Below are positions 20,164-32,727 of a stretch of DNA of 64,000 bases, piece after piece. The position numbers were made by a program, and so were the translations under genes. The stretch lies in assembly GCA_963170055.1 (NCBI GenBank), contig CAUJGJ010000185.1, positions 3,989,275 through 4,053,274 of the forward strand. Reading direction: 5' to 3'. The notes below the pieces were generated by a model. It was not told the DNA's origin. It searched no databases and saw nothing but the letters and a program-made list of their open reading frames with translations. Source of the DNA: Halisarca cf. caerulea (lineage: Eukaryota > Porifera > Demospongiae > Chondrillida > Halisarcidae). Position 1 is the first letter of the stretch. Each line of letters starts with the position of its first letter.

Positions 20164-20690
20164 GATAGAAGTGCATCTGAATCACTACAACAGGTATCAG
20201 GTAACATTATTTAGACTGGGTAGCCTTTAGCCATTGGCTATTCTCCCAGGCGCCCAGCAACACTTATTGTACATGCACAAACTACACTTACTTTACTCCT
20301 TCTCCTCTCTGCTCTCCTATTACCACTTGAACCACGAATTTATACCTTTCAAACTCGCATTCTATAAGAAAACACATCACCACAAGTAGCACGATACTGA
20401 GTGTCATTCGGGGTAAAATAACTGCTTCATACTTACCCTTAAGTTTGGATTTTATTAGATCACAAAGATCTTTCGTCCATTGGTCTATATATTCTGGTGC
20501 ATACTGTTTTTCATGAAAAAATTCTACTAAAACTCCATGTAAAATTTCCTTTACAAGACCAGGACGGAATCTAGATTTTATAAAAAGCGATACAAGTATT
20601 CTATAATAACACACGCGTTCGCTCAACTCACTTATTTTGAAATTTGGGTCTGATTGTATAGGTATTAGATGGGACGACTTCTGTCGCCAT
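18821..20690 (-). CDS. DYNLT2B: Tctex-type dynein light chain 2B (TCTEX1D2)
   Basis: Five exons in phase: 20690-20632, 20570-20437, 20361-20292, 20045-19982 and 18868-18821 (TGA), giving 124 aa (human 142). The start MATEVVPSNTYTIRPKFQN, joined to KFRPGLVKEILHGVL, matches human NTYILRPVFQQRFRPSVVKD. Further on are ECEFERYKFVVQVVIGEQRG, MACRCFWDSDTDNYAQDIYM and the terminal DTLFCVAAAFGVFYY, all hallmarks of the Tctex1 fold. It is a light chain of dynein-2 (intraflagellar transport) and is also reported with axonemal inner arms. A longer open frame starting at 20701 is wrong: it reads through the 61-bp intron 1 in another frame. Intron 2 (75 bp) is a multiple of three without stops. The ATG is 95 bp from the divergent NDUFA1 ATG. 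Confidence 0.92.
19391..19598. mobile_element. MITE with 25-bp terminal inverted repeats
   Basis: TACCGTATATCCGGAAATAT TGGTGA at the left and TCACCAATATTTCCGGATAT GCGGTA at the right are inverse copies. The core holds sub-repeats (AAATTTGGTGAT, inner GGTGATTTTGAATCACC palindrome). It is in DYNLT2B intron 4. No other copy was seen in the window. Confidence 0.75.
19893..19950. repeat. (GT)n microsatellite
   Basis: About 55 bp of GT in DYNLT2B intron 4, 30 bp downstream of the exon 4 donor. A (CA)n tract at 20100-20162 lies on the other side of exon 4. Confidence 0.95.
20100..20162. repeat. (CA)n microsatellite
   Basis: About 60 bp of CA in DYNLT2B intron 3. It is complementary to the GT tract at 19893. 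Confidence 0.95.
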
Positions 20691-20785
20691 TTTGTTTGCA
20701 TCCAAGGAGACAGGTGAGGGGAGAACCCTCTCGTTTTTAGTGGGCGTTACCATCACAGTCGAAGGACAGCACTTGGCCTGACAAG
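20691..20785. promoter_or_regulatory. Bidirectional promoter region DYNLT2B / NDUFA1
   Basis: The two ATGs face away from each other with 95 bp between them, so both 5' UTRs and core promoters must fit here or overlap the first exons. There is no TATA box. Visible motifs are GGGCGTTACC and CAGTCGAAGGACAG, without firm assignment. Confidence 0.65.
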
Positions 20786-21453
20786 ATGTGGCCTGAAGCT
20801 CTTCCCGCTTTTATAATCATAGCAGGGTGCTTCGCTTTCACTGGAGTATGCTTCAAATATCTGGACAGATTCCAGTACAATGGAAAGGTAACCAATCCTT
20901 AATAGATTAATCCTTCAACTTTTTCACTGATGTTTGACCATAGATACTACGTATGTTTATTATCTATGGTTTAACCATAGACTCTAGACACTCTATGCTA
21001 TGCTGTTACTTGTGTGTATTGCTGTGGGGGGAGCGGGGGACCAATTCACGTGTAGTTTGTTACACAAACGCTAAGTAGTATAGTGGTAAATACAGTACAC
21101 ACTAGTTTACAGTGTCTATGGTCGTAGTAGTTGCAGTAGTACTGTACCATAGATACTCAAACCTATACTAAGTGCTGTCAACTGGCATGTGTTATGCAAT
21201 TGTGATGCGTTTCTGACAAGATGTGATATACAGATTGTACTTCATCCCAAGCATATGATTTTTCATTGTGTAAATGAATAATTCTTGAATAAAATTTAAT
21301 GTTTTCTGTATATTTTATTATTTGTATTTAGCCAAGAAGGTACCATCTTGATAAATGGCACAGGATGATGATAGCTAGAGATAAAAGAATCACTGGATCA
21401 TCAAACACACAACAGGTATGTATCTACATATGTATGTATGTCTTGTTTACTTG

Positions 21454-21485
<32 letters not shown>

Positions 21486-21514
21486 CATGTGTGTGTGTGT
21501 GTGTGTGTGCATGT

Positions 21515-21567
<53 letters not shown>

Positions 21568-21623
21568 TGCATGTGTGTGTGTGTGTGTGTGTTTGTATGT
21601 GTGTGCGTGTGTGTGTTTGTGCA

Positions 21624-21655
<32 letters not shown>

Positions 21656-22244
21656 TGTGTGTGTGTGTGTTTGTGTGTGTGTGCGTGCACGCGCATGCAA
21701 TAATCTGGATACATCATATTTTATAGGTGAAAGTTAGTCATAATATTGTGCACATCTTTATGTCATACAAGTGTAGTGGTTTTTCTGTTAGTTCTTGTTT
21801 CTAAGTGGCCATGCTCCCGTGGATAGTGAGAGGTTTCACTATCCAACTGCCGTGAAACTCTTTAATCCGAGCCTCTGTGAGTCGGCCACACTATCTAAAC
21901 TGACCATCCTGTTTAGCCCTAGCAGTCATCCATGCATTAGAATGGACCTGTCTATTCCGACCACCTCTCTAATCAGCCAACTTCTCCCTGTCACGAGGTG
22001 GCCATATTAGAGAGGCTTCATTGTACAGTGATATCGATGTCCCTGTGTATGTGTGTACACATGTTGAAAAGGTCTTTGTCTTGAATCGTTAGCTGTCCTG
22101 GGCTCTATAAACCCTGTGACATGTTTTAATGTGCATATACACAGTTTCATTTTCTGACAGTGATCAATAGTAGATTTTGCACACATGCCAGACCTGCAAA
22201 GTCTTTAAGATATTGTTCTCTCTTCTCTGTAGTTTCTAAAATGA
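20786..22244 (+). CDS. NDUFA1: NADH dehydrogenase 1 alpha subcomplex subunit 1 (MWFE)
   Basis: Three exons, all phase 0: 20786-20887, 21332-21415 and 22233-22244. The protein is 65 aa (human 70). It starts [20 protein letters not shown], a single membrane segment right at the N-terminus, followed by a basic tail ([20 protein letters not shown]) that matches the human MWFE pattern of one TM plus a charged ...WSLMERDRRISG tail. The last exon encodes only FLK and the stop TGA after an excellent acceptor (TTCTCTTCTCTGTAG), so it is slightly less certain. The protein is an accessory subunit of complex I in the inner mitochondrial membrane, needed for assembly. Intron 2 contains a 250-bp GT-rich microsatellite. 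Confidence 0.88.
20937..20971. repeat. Hairpin micro-element (family H)
   Basis: ACCATAGATACTACGTATG...ATCTATGGT is a short palindrome in NDUFA1 intron 1, followed by another arm-like ACCATAGACTCTAGACACTC. Confidence 0.5.
21450..21700. repeat. Imperfect (GT)n microsatellite, about 250 bp
   Basis: GT tract with GCATGT, TTTGTGT and GCGTGT interruptions in NDUFA1 intron 2. Confidence 0.95.
21826..22026. mobile_element. MITE family P-like copy
   Basis: GAGAGGTTTCACTATCCAAC...GAAACTCTTTAATCCGAG... and a right end ATTAGAGAGGCTTCATTGTA. It is related to family P but diverged. It lies in NDUFA1 intron 2. Confidence 0.5.
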
Positions 22245-22858
22245 TGTCAGAAGTGGATGTGTGCACAAGCCCAGCTATTTTGTTGCCACTTTATTGTAAC
22301 TGTGTCTATTATTGTCATTCTATGTACTTCCTGTTTGTGTGCTTGTGTGGGCTTGATTCCACTACATATATACGTATGTATGTTCATGTACACTTGTACT
22401 GGCAGTCACACTTGTTTTTCTTTCTATAATATATTATGCAATTTACGTATATACGATTATGTATGTACTGTATGTGTTGTATTAATGTGCCGTGGAACCT
22501 GCCTAATCCAGCACCTCTATAAACCAGCATTCTCCTAAACCGGTCAAGGTTCTCAGGCACCGACCATTAATTTACCATACAAACTGACCTCTATAATCCA
22601 GCAACCTGCTAATCCAGCACTGTTTTTCATTCCCCAATGGGTGCTGGATTACACAGATTTCACTGTACCAGGTTTGCTACACAAATATGTTGTAGTTGTC
22701 ACATTGGAATTATATAATATTATTATTAATAAAAGCAATATGTCTATCGACAATGAAATGGATATTCACATATGCAAGCATGTACAATGTCAGCACAAGG
22801 AGGAAGGAAGAAGAATGGTGAGCAGTTGACAGATGGAAACGAGGAGACATATCATTGA
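22245..22858. other. Convergent 3' region of NDUFA1 and CUL4
   Basis: The NDUFA1 stop (22244, plus) and CUL4 stop (22859, minus) converge here, 614 bp apart. The region holds a family P MITE (22490-22667) and AATAAA at 22728-22733 on the plus strand, a possible NDUFA1 poly(A) signal. No clear minus-strand signal for CUL4 was noticed. Confidence 0.55.
22490..22667. mobile_element. MITE family P copy
   Basis: CGTGGAACCTGCCTAATCCA at the left; GGGTGCTGGATTACACAGAT then TTCACTGTA at the right. The motifs are AATCCAGCA rather than AATCCGACA, a subfamily. Confidence 0.6.
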
Positions 22859-23785
22859 TCAAGCAACGTAGTGGTACATTTGGGAGTTATTGTCGTCTCT
22901 CTTCATGTAGTCCCTCTCGATCAAACTCTCAATTCTCCTCTTTAAATCTGAAGGCTGCAATGATTGAAAAACAGTGTGAATCAAGTGAAAATGCAAACAT
23001 ACGTATGTACACAAAATGACCGCATGATCACACGCATGACATGGGATATAACCTATAATAATCATACAAAATATGATTCTTGCAATCGTGCATACATGTA
23101 TATACAGACATATATATGTATATGCATTTAAATTCTAGTACAGCGGTGTATACAACATGTAACTGCTTGGGTACTTGTAGAGGATATATACAGTATCTGT
23201 TTGAACATAAGTTGCACTTTCAGACTCAATTCTAGGCAGTACTTTTGTGGAGAGCAACTTATACAATGAATGCTATACATAATAGTTGTGTGCTTATCTG
23301 TCATAGTCAGTCTTTAAGGGTGTGACCTATACTCAAGCATACAAGGTACATATACTGTACGTGTACATAACAGATACCCTTATGCCCTTCATCAATACCT
23401 CGGGCTTCATTATCCTTTGTATCGGACAATGCTCATTGAAGGTGTCTGTATCTGCTGCCAGCCTACCTGGAGTACTTGAGCTACGTACATATGACAGGTA
23501 AACCTCTTCAACACTTTCTAAATGTACTGAACTCAGAGAGACCTTGTAAGTATTTTGTGTGGAATGTACTGTGTGCTGTAAGTGTGGGCTTAATTGGACT
23601 TGGCTTCCACAGCCTTTTTATGCCAAAGGATATTGTTAATGAGGTTCGACTGTACCAAGTACGTATATTGTCGATGATGTTCTACAATTGTTAGAGTGTA
23701 CAAGGCAACCACCTGTCTGCGACAGACAAAACTTAAGTGGACAAAATGGTAGAAATATGTACTTATAGTACATACTACTAGGCAC

Positions 23786-23862
<77 letters not shown>

Positions 23863-24422
23863 GGTGCTTTACACAAATACGTACATATAAGGAGAAATCA
23901 ATACCAGTACAGATGATAAAGTCTCACCTTCACAGGAAACCTGAGTTGTTCAAAACATTCAGCAATTAAAAGGTTGTGTGCCAGGGTTTTCCTCATTTTC
24001 ATGATCCGGACAACAGCTGCGTCCACTTGGTACTGCCTGTCCTGAAACACTCTCTCATTTGTTGCTTGATTCTCTTCAACCTACACACAGCCACAGGTAT
24101 GTAGGTAAACACACAGTGGGAATCAGGGCTATTAAGAAATAACTGTTTGATTGATCTATTTCTTCCGACAACAATACCAGAGTACAGTAGTACTCCATAT
24201 GTAAGATTGATACTGAAAAAACTGGAATGAATGTTGGATAAACCAGATATGACTATTTCATCAAATAACAGCAACAGCAGGGTAATATTGTAAGACGGTG
24301 CCCCTTTGCAGCAGTTCAGCGTACGGTGCTAACAATGTGAGAAAAGGGGAAATTTCAAAGAAGTGCTAGGTGTATACATCCTCTCACACGTGAGTACACA
24401 CACAAACAACACATACACACAC

Positions 24423-24470
<48 letters not shown>

Positions 24471-24939
24471 CAAACACACACACAAACACACACACACACA
24501 CACACACACACAGGTTAACCCTAACAGCACAGCATGGCTAAAAGAATGGAGACTCACCGTCTCTTTCATTTGCACTTGATTGATTTTAATCTTGTAAAGT
24601 TTGTACTTGAATTCGCGGTTGAAAGTGAATCTGTCATCGCTAGCAACTTCTTTTCCCTACCAAGCAAGGAAGTGGAAAACATGCATGATTCTGACAATCA
24701 ATAATGCAAAGCAACAAGTGCAAGAGAAATTTTCCACAGTAGGAAACTAAACTTGAAACACAGCAAAGGTCACAGTCACAGCTGTGCATACGGTAGGTAA
24801 GGATGTTGAACTCACTTTGGGATGCTTCAATAAGACTCTTGCTTTACCGAGAGCAAGAGATTGCAGTGTTCGCTGCAGCTCACCATCCTCTGCAGGTATG
24901 GGGAATGGGACTGTAGTTGTGTGTGCATGTGCATGTGCA

Positions 24940-24986
<47 letters not shown>

Positions 24987-25402
24987 ACATGTGCGTATGT
25001 GTGTGTGTGTGTGTGCACATGTGCGTGCGCATGTGCATGCGCGTGCGTGCGCATGTGCATGCGCGTGCGTGCGCATGTGCATGCGCGTGCGTGCGTGTGT
25101 GTGTGTGCGTGTGCGTGTGAGTGTGCATGTGTGAGTGTGTGCACGAGCGTGTGTGTGTGTGCGTGTGTATGCGTGTGTGTGTGCACATGTGCGTGCGTGT
25201 GTGTGTGTGTGCATACATGTATAAGCGTGGTGTGTGTGTCCAACATACCAATGTTAGTCATCTGCTTTATTTCCACATAAGTTAACCGATCAGCATTGTT
25301 GAATAGCAAAAGAACCAAAGTTTGAAAAAATGAGACTTGAAGTTCCTTCTCTCCCTGCAGTAGTAATAATAACGTGCTGTGTGTGTGTGTGCGTGCGCGC
25401 GC

Positions 25403-25451
<49 letters not shown>

Positions 25452-27683
25452 ACATGGCCTCACATGATCAAACACAGCCTTCAATTGGCAGTATCCAAGA
25501 TTTGGTTGCCAGCTCAATTTTCTTCCGCTGTGTTTGCTGAGGTAGAAGGTCTTGAAAGCAGTCAAATAGCTGTCCATCTGTCAGAACATAGGTGAGATAA
25601 AACATAAACCTACACATACATATGTACATACATGTGTTTCCAGAAATATGCACATGTGTAAACTGACCAGTGCACACTTCATAACAGTGTACTATCAGCA
25701 CTTACATGTAAAAGATGAACTACACGTGAGTACACTGTCAAACTTGGTTTAGTACATACTCATGGACAGTAAGTACTCTTTGCTCTCTCTCTCTCCATAC
25801 CTCATGTACAGGACTGAAAACAACACTGACAGTAAGTACAGTACTTGTACTGAACCTATTTAGCTGGCCCTTCATGGTACTATTTAGGAGTATGTACTAT
25901 CCCAGATACCTACGTACGTGTGTACTTATGTACGTACGTATGTGCTGAGCAAGTTCAAATGCATGTGAAAAGAGGTAGGGAGAGAATAAGGAGCACTTAT
26001 TATCAAGGAGTATGCACTATTCCAGATACTTATGTACTAATCAAGTTCAACTGTATTACGATAAACATAAATGCAACACAAAGGATTATACTCACATATA
26101 CAGTACATACTGAATAACATATACACATACATACTGTACATACGTACGTATGTACATACATTTAGTATACACCATACAAAATATGCATGACTACAGAACA
26201 TACATATGTACATAGTAAGATGATACATATGCATACACAATAGCATGTGTGCATATGTACGTGTACAGTACGCATGTAGAGTATTCTGCAAGAACTTACC
26301 TCCTCTGGAATGACCACAGTCATGGGTGGGTAGGTGGGCCAGTAGCCCATGGTGAGTACGTTGACATAGATGTCAAGGCTACCGGGTAGACTGCGGGAGG
26401 CCGTGTGCTGCAGTGGAGGGAGGATAGCTGCATTTCACAACACTGGGTGGGTACCTACGTACGTAACACCTGCATTTGTACGTACGTGTAGCATCATAGC
26501 AGGTGAATGTGCTAGCGATGAGTATGTTCTAGCCACGAGTGTGTGCTAACCAAGAGTGTGTGCTAACCATGAGTGTGTGCTAACCTGGAGTGTGTGCTAA
26601 CCATGAGTGTGTGCTAACCAGGAGTGTGTGCTAACCATGAGTGTGTGCTAACCAGGAGTGTGTGCTAACCAGGAGTGTGTGCTAATCAGGAGTGTGTGCT
26701 AACCAGGAGTGTGTGCTAACCAGGAGTGTGTGCTAACCAGGAGTGTGTGCTAACCATGAGTATGTGCTAACCATGAGTGTGCGCTAACCAGGAGTGCATG
26801 CTAACCAGGAGTGTGTGCTAACCATGAGTGTGTGCTAACCATGAGTGTGTGCTAACCAGGAGTGTGTGCTAACCAGGAGTGCATGCTAACCAGGAGTGTG
26901 TGCTAACCAGGAGTGTATGCTAACTAAGAGTGCATGCTAACCAGGAGTGTGTACTAACCAGGAGTGTGTGATAACCATGAGTGTAAGCTAACCAGGAGTG
27001 CATACAAGGGAGGAGCATCCCGTAAGAAAGGTGTAGTGTACATCCATGAGTACATACGTACACACAGTCACGCAAAAAAATCTGACTTGTTTGAAACTGG
27101 TCATGAGGTCCTTTGAAACTTCAATGTCTCTGAACATTCCTTCCAACTTGCTTGTGAAGTGAGCACCACATTCTTGTTTCAACTTGAGCAACATTGACTT
27201 CTCTGCATCAGCTGAAGCACTCTTGCCAACAAGGAGCCGCTTAGAGAGATCCTTCTTGTAAAACGCCTCAAAAACATCTTTACCTACATATGTACGTACA
27301 TGAGCATGAACACATACACAAGAGCATCAGGAAAAGAACATCAGTGTATGCATTTACATATTGTATGCATGTGAGTATATATGCTGATGTTGCAAGTATG
27401 CACATCTGAACATTTTTAGCATTAACACGTACGTACTTGGGGAGAATGCCGAAATTTAATCTTTAAAAAAAACATGTAAACAGATCCACATGTGTATCAT
27501 ACTTATACATATGTACGTATGTACTTGGACTGGCTTGTATTTCATGTTAAAGGATATTTGGTGTTAGTACATTTACGTACATCTTTACATATGTAGACAT
27601 GTACGTACGTACATGTATATATATACTGTACAACAGTTGCTGCATGGTCAATGCCTGCTTGCAGGTATGTCTTCACACACACA

Positions 27684-27733
<50 letters not shown>

Positions 27734-28287
27734 AGAGCTCGAAAATGCAACCGGACATCGGACATTTTCCGATCATTTATAGTAAATGTCCGGATGTTAT
27801 CAACTTTGTCAGGACATTGTGTCAGCTCAAAGGAAGTGTTTATGGCTGTAGGAGGCTGTCATTGTTCAGGTGACAGGTTTGTGGTCTGTCACTTTCTGCT
27901 ATTAATTAGGTAGTGGCACCATAGGATAGAAACAGCTGTTTAGTAGCCTTGCAGTTCAAAACAGCCTCTCCTAAGTGTATAGGACACTGGTGCTTTATAG
28001 GCCAGTTGCACAAAGCCTTTTCACTTACACTGAAAGTAATACAATTGTTTTGTGACTGGGGAAATGCTAAATTGCTACTGCACATAGTATAAAAATACCA
28101 GAAACTGCATATATATGCTGGCTTACAGCTGCGTACATGATTGCAATGAGAAACTAGCAAAATATGATTGCTAATCAACATTATCATGTCCGATCAAATA
28201 TGTGAATGTCCGGGCATTCTGGAGTTTGTCTGGACATTATGTCCAGACACTTCCAAAAAGTTATCGTGAGCTCTGCACACACACACA

Positions 28288-28325
<38 letters not shown>

Positions 28326-28524
28326 ACACACGTCTGTTCCACCCACTGTTATCCTGTACAGTACGTACCATGGATGAAGCGGAAGAGAATTAGAACTCTG
28401 TCCAACAGTTTCTCCAGCTCCTCATCTGTCCACTCCTTGTTGCCTGATCTCAGTTGAGAGTCAAGGAATTTGGCTACAGAGAATAGTGTACTATGTCAAT
28501 ACCTGTTTGTGAACATGCACACAT

Positions 28525-28612
<88 letters not shown>

Positions 28613-30095
28613 GCGTGCAAGTGAACGTATGTACACACATACAGTGTTCTCCCCGGGTATCTTAAGACATGTCGGTCCAGCATGCCTTCTTTTCTCCATT
28701 TGATACATTTGTAGGAAAAACATGCATACATTCACAGATTGTTGAATATCTATATATGTTAATAGTACAATTCATTCAAGTGTCCAAAACTGAAGCTGCA
28801 AGCAATTTGTAATGTAGTACATGTATATGCATATGATGGTGTACGTACGTGCGTATGTAAGTGCATATTGAACATGCCTGACATTATTTCTAGGGAGAAC
28901 ACTGACATATGTATGTATGTATGTACATACACAACACACACATGTACTCATAACCACACAAAGATACCTACTCACATATGTACGTATACACACCCACAAC
29001 AGCTGAACAGGAAAATAAGTACGTACAAAATACTGTACACTAATACCCAGTCAAACACGCACACATGCACCTATGCCCAGCTGACCTAGCAGTTCAGCAC
29101 ACATGCACCTATGCCCAGCTGACCTAGCAGTTCAGCACACATGCACCTATGCCCAGCTGACCTAGCAGTTCAGCACACATGCACCTATGCCCAGCTGACC
29201 TAGCAGTTCAGCTGGCTTGTTCTGTCTCCTGTTGACAGCATGCTCAAAGCCATCCTTGACTGCTCTCACAAACATAGGTTCATCCTCAAATGACCGGACA
29301 ACAAGTAGGTCCACTTTCTCCTTCAGTCCTAATAGGTCTTCAATCATTGTCTTATCTCTTTCAACATCAGATACAACAGCTCCGCCAGTTTTCTAGGCAC
29401 AATATGGTCAAATACATACCTTTCATGTACATACGTATATGCATACATACATATACACTTAAAAAGTAACAAAGTGTGGGTCACACATGCCTACACATTC
29501 ATTTGGCACGGTGGCCTCATATACGTGCGTATGAGGCAGCCGTGCCATTTGAATGTAGGCATGTATGACCCACTTCATATACGTTCACGTACGTATGTAC
29601 AAGTACGTACATATGTACGTACATGTGCATACGTACGTATATACAATGAAGCCTCTGATAGTAGACTCTCTGAAATGAGGACACAGTATAATAAACATCT
29701 CTACAAATGCTTCTTAAGTTCTCACAGTTCCAACAAATATTAAACCTCAAAAAAGAAGATAATCTCCCTACAAATAACAAAGCAGTTGACTTGCATACAT
29801 CATGTGTCCTCAATGTGTCCTACATACGTACATTCGTAGGTTCCACTGTATACTCAAAGTTGTACTGTACATGTGTGCTTACAGACATACAGGCACACAT
29901 GTACGTATGTACGATATACCTTCACAAAGGAAGAAAACGCAGAACATAAAGCTTCTCGTCCGTTGTGAACTCTTGAGAACAGCTGGTACATGACCTGTAG
30001 GTCTGGGAACCTACTCAGCTCAAGGAGGTTGTCTAACCCTGGAGAGAGGAGCAAATACACAGATCAGTCATACGTATGTACACACACACACCCAT

Positions 30096-30182
<87 letters not shown>

Positions 30183-30955
30183 TCAGTCATACGTACATAT
30201 GCACACATTAGTTGTATGTGACAACAACACAAAAAGTGATCAACTCATCAAAGGTACGTACATACATACACAGATCATGCCACATACGTACATGAACAAG
30301 CACATACATTTGTAAGCTGGGTACAGTAAGTGTGTGGTGTGTGCATTGTGCGCATTGAGGTACAGTGAGGTGTAGTGAGGTGAGGTGCAGTGAGGTACGT
30401 ACAGGGAGGAGTGGTAAAGAACATGGAGGTGTGGTAAGGTACAGGGAGGAGTGGTGAGGTACAGGGAGGTGTGGTGAGGCACAGGGAGGAGTGGTGAGGT
30501 ACAGGGAGGAGTGGTGAGGTGCAGGGAGGTGTGGTGAGGTACAGGGAGGTGTGGTGAGGTATAGGGGGGTGTGGTGAGGAACAAGGAGGTGTGATGAGGT
30601 ACAGGGAGGTGTGGTGAGGCACAGGGAGGAGTGGTATGTGTTACCTTTGTCAACCATCTGTGTCTTGTACTTCTCAATGAGTTCATTCTCCAGACAAAGA
30701 ACAAGAGGCTTCCTGGTTGTGTCATCAAGGTAGTGACCAACTCGGTCTTCCTCCTGTTGTAGTCTTCTTTGAATGTGCTCCAGGTACACAGGGAGCTGTC
30801 AGTGGGACATGTGTGACAGGGTACAAGTGTGCAGGCATGATGCATGTGTAGTTACATAGGTACATACATACATATGTACATAAATATATACATAAAGACA
30901 TACATATGTATATAATACTATATACACAAAATATGTATTATATTGGATGCATGTA

Positions 30956-31022
<67 letters not shown>

Positions 31023-31054
31023 CGTGTGCGAGTGTGCGTGTGCGAGTGTGTGTT

Positions 31055-31141
<87 letters not shown>

Positions 31142-31147
31142 TTCCGA

Positions 31148-31242
<95 letters not shown>

Positions 31243-32022
31243 ATGCATGTAAAAACATTAATGAGCACATACTGTATGAGTATTAAGTTTTGCACTCAAA
31301 CATCCTGCTGAAAACTCCCAAGCTACAAAGTCAATGAGCTACATATGTACAAATGTATGCCAGTTCTCAGGGAGGGGGAGGACAGGGAAATCCCCTATCT
31401 TTGAATACCTCCTACTACTATTCCACATATGTGCATACATATGTATGTATATGTAGTTGTCAGCTGCCCCCTCCCTCTATCCTTTCCCCTACCCTATTGC
31501 TCCTCCTCCCTCTATCCTTTCCCCTACACTATTGCTCCTCCTCCCTCTATCCTTTCCCCTACACTATTGCTCCTCCTCCCTCTATCCTTTCACCTACACT
31601 TTTGCTCCACCTCCCTCTATCCTTTCACCTACATTATTGCTCCACCTCCCTCTATCCTTTCACCTACACTATTGCTCCACCTCCCTCTATCCTTTCACCT
31701 ACATTATTGCTCCACCTCCCTCTATCCTTTCACCTACACTATTGCTCCCTTTCCTTTGCTATGAAAGAACCACTATACAGTATGTGTTGAGCTGTCCACA
31801 TCTTACTCACAGTGAAATCTTCGCTGTTGACCATTCTGGATCCTTCAGCATGGTATGCCTCTCTTGTTTCGTGTAGAAACCTCTCTTCAAAGTTACCACT
31901 TCCTTGGTACAGCTTTAAAAACGTGCACATACCCTCTTATAACGTGTCTACATACACTTGAACATAACATAAACGAGCAAACACACACACACACACACCA
32001 CACACATGCACACCACACCACA

Positions 32023-32085
<63 letters not shown>

Positions 32086-32685
32086 AGTAAAGTACATGCG
32101 CACATACTTGTGAGTCAATAAGCATGTGTACCAAATCCCTCAGCAGACTTCTGTCCACCACGTCTCCTGCACGCTCCTTCTGTATCTGTCCCAGTACAGT
32201 CACCATCAGTCTGGTCTTAACACTACCACACAGCACCACTTTAGTGGCAAACAATCGAAGACCAAGGTCCCTGGGTGAGGGGATGAACGAGTGGGGTAGT
32301 GGAAGGGTGTGATGGTGGATGGACAGGTGGATGGATGTGCAGAGGGATGGGTGGAAGGACAGGTGGATGGACAGGTGGATGGATGGGAAGAAGGATGAAT
32401 GGAAGGATAGGTGGATGGGTGGAAGGACAGGTGATGGATGGGAAGAGGGATGGGTGGAAGGATAGGTGGATGGATGGGAAGAGGAATGGGTGGAAGGATA
32501 GGTGGATGGATGGGAAGAGGGATGGGTGGAAGGATAGGTGGATGGATGGAAAGAAGGGTGGGTGGAAGGATAGGTGGATGGATGGGAAGAGGAATGGGTG
32601 GATTGACGGGTTGAGGGATGGGTGAAGAGGTATTGTAGATGTAATAAGCACAGAAACAAATTTAATGAAACACGCACACAAACAA

Positions 32686-32727
<42 letters not shown>

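Noticed and set aside
20437..20701. Single long first exon of DYNLT2B starting MQTKWRQKSS at 20701
   Set aside because: It reads through a 61-bp intron in the wrong frame. The ATG at 20690 (MATEVVPSNTYTIRPKFQN) spliced at 20632/20570 restores the family sequence exactly.
26515..27003. CRISPR-like array of 19-bp units
   Set aside because: Direct repeats abut without unique spacers and the setting is an animal intron; it is a minisatellite.
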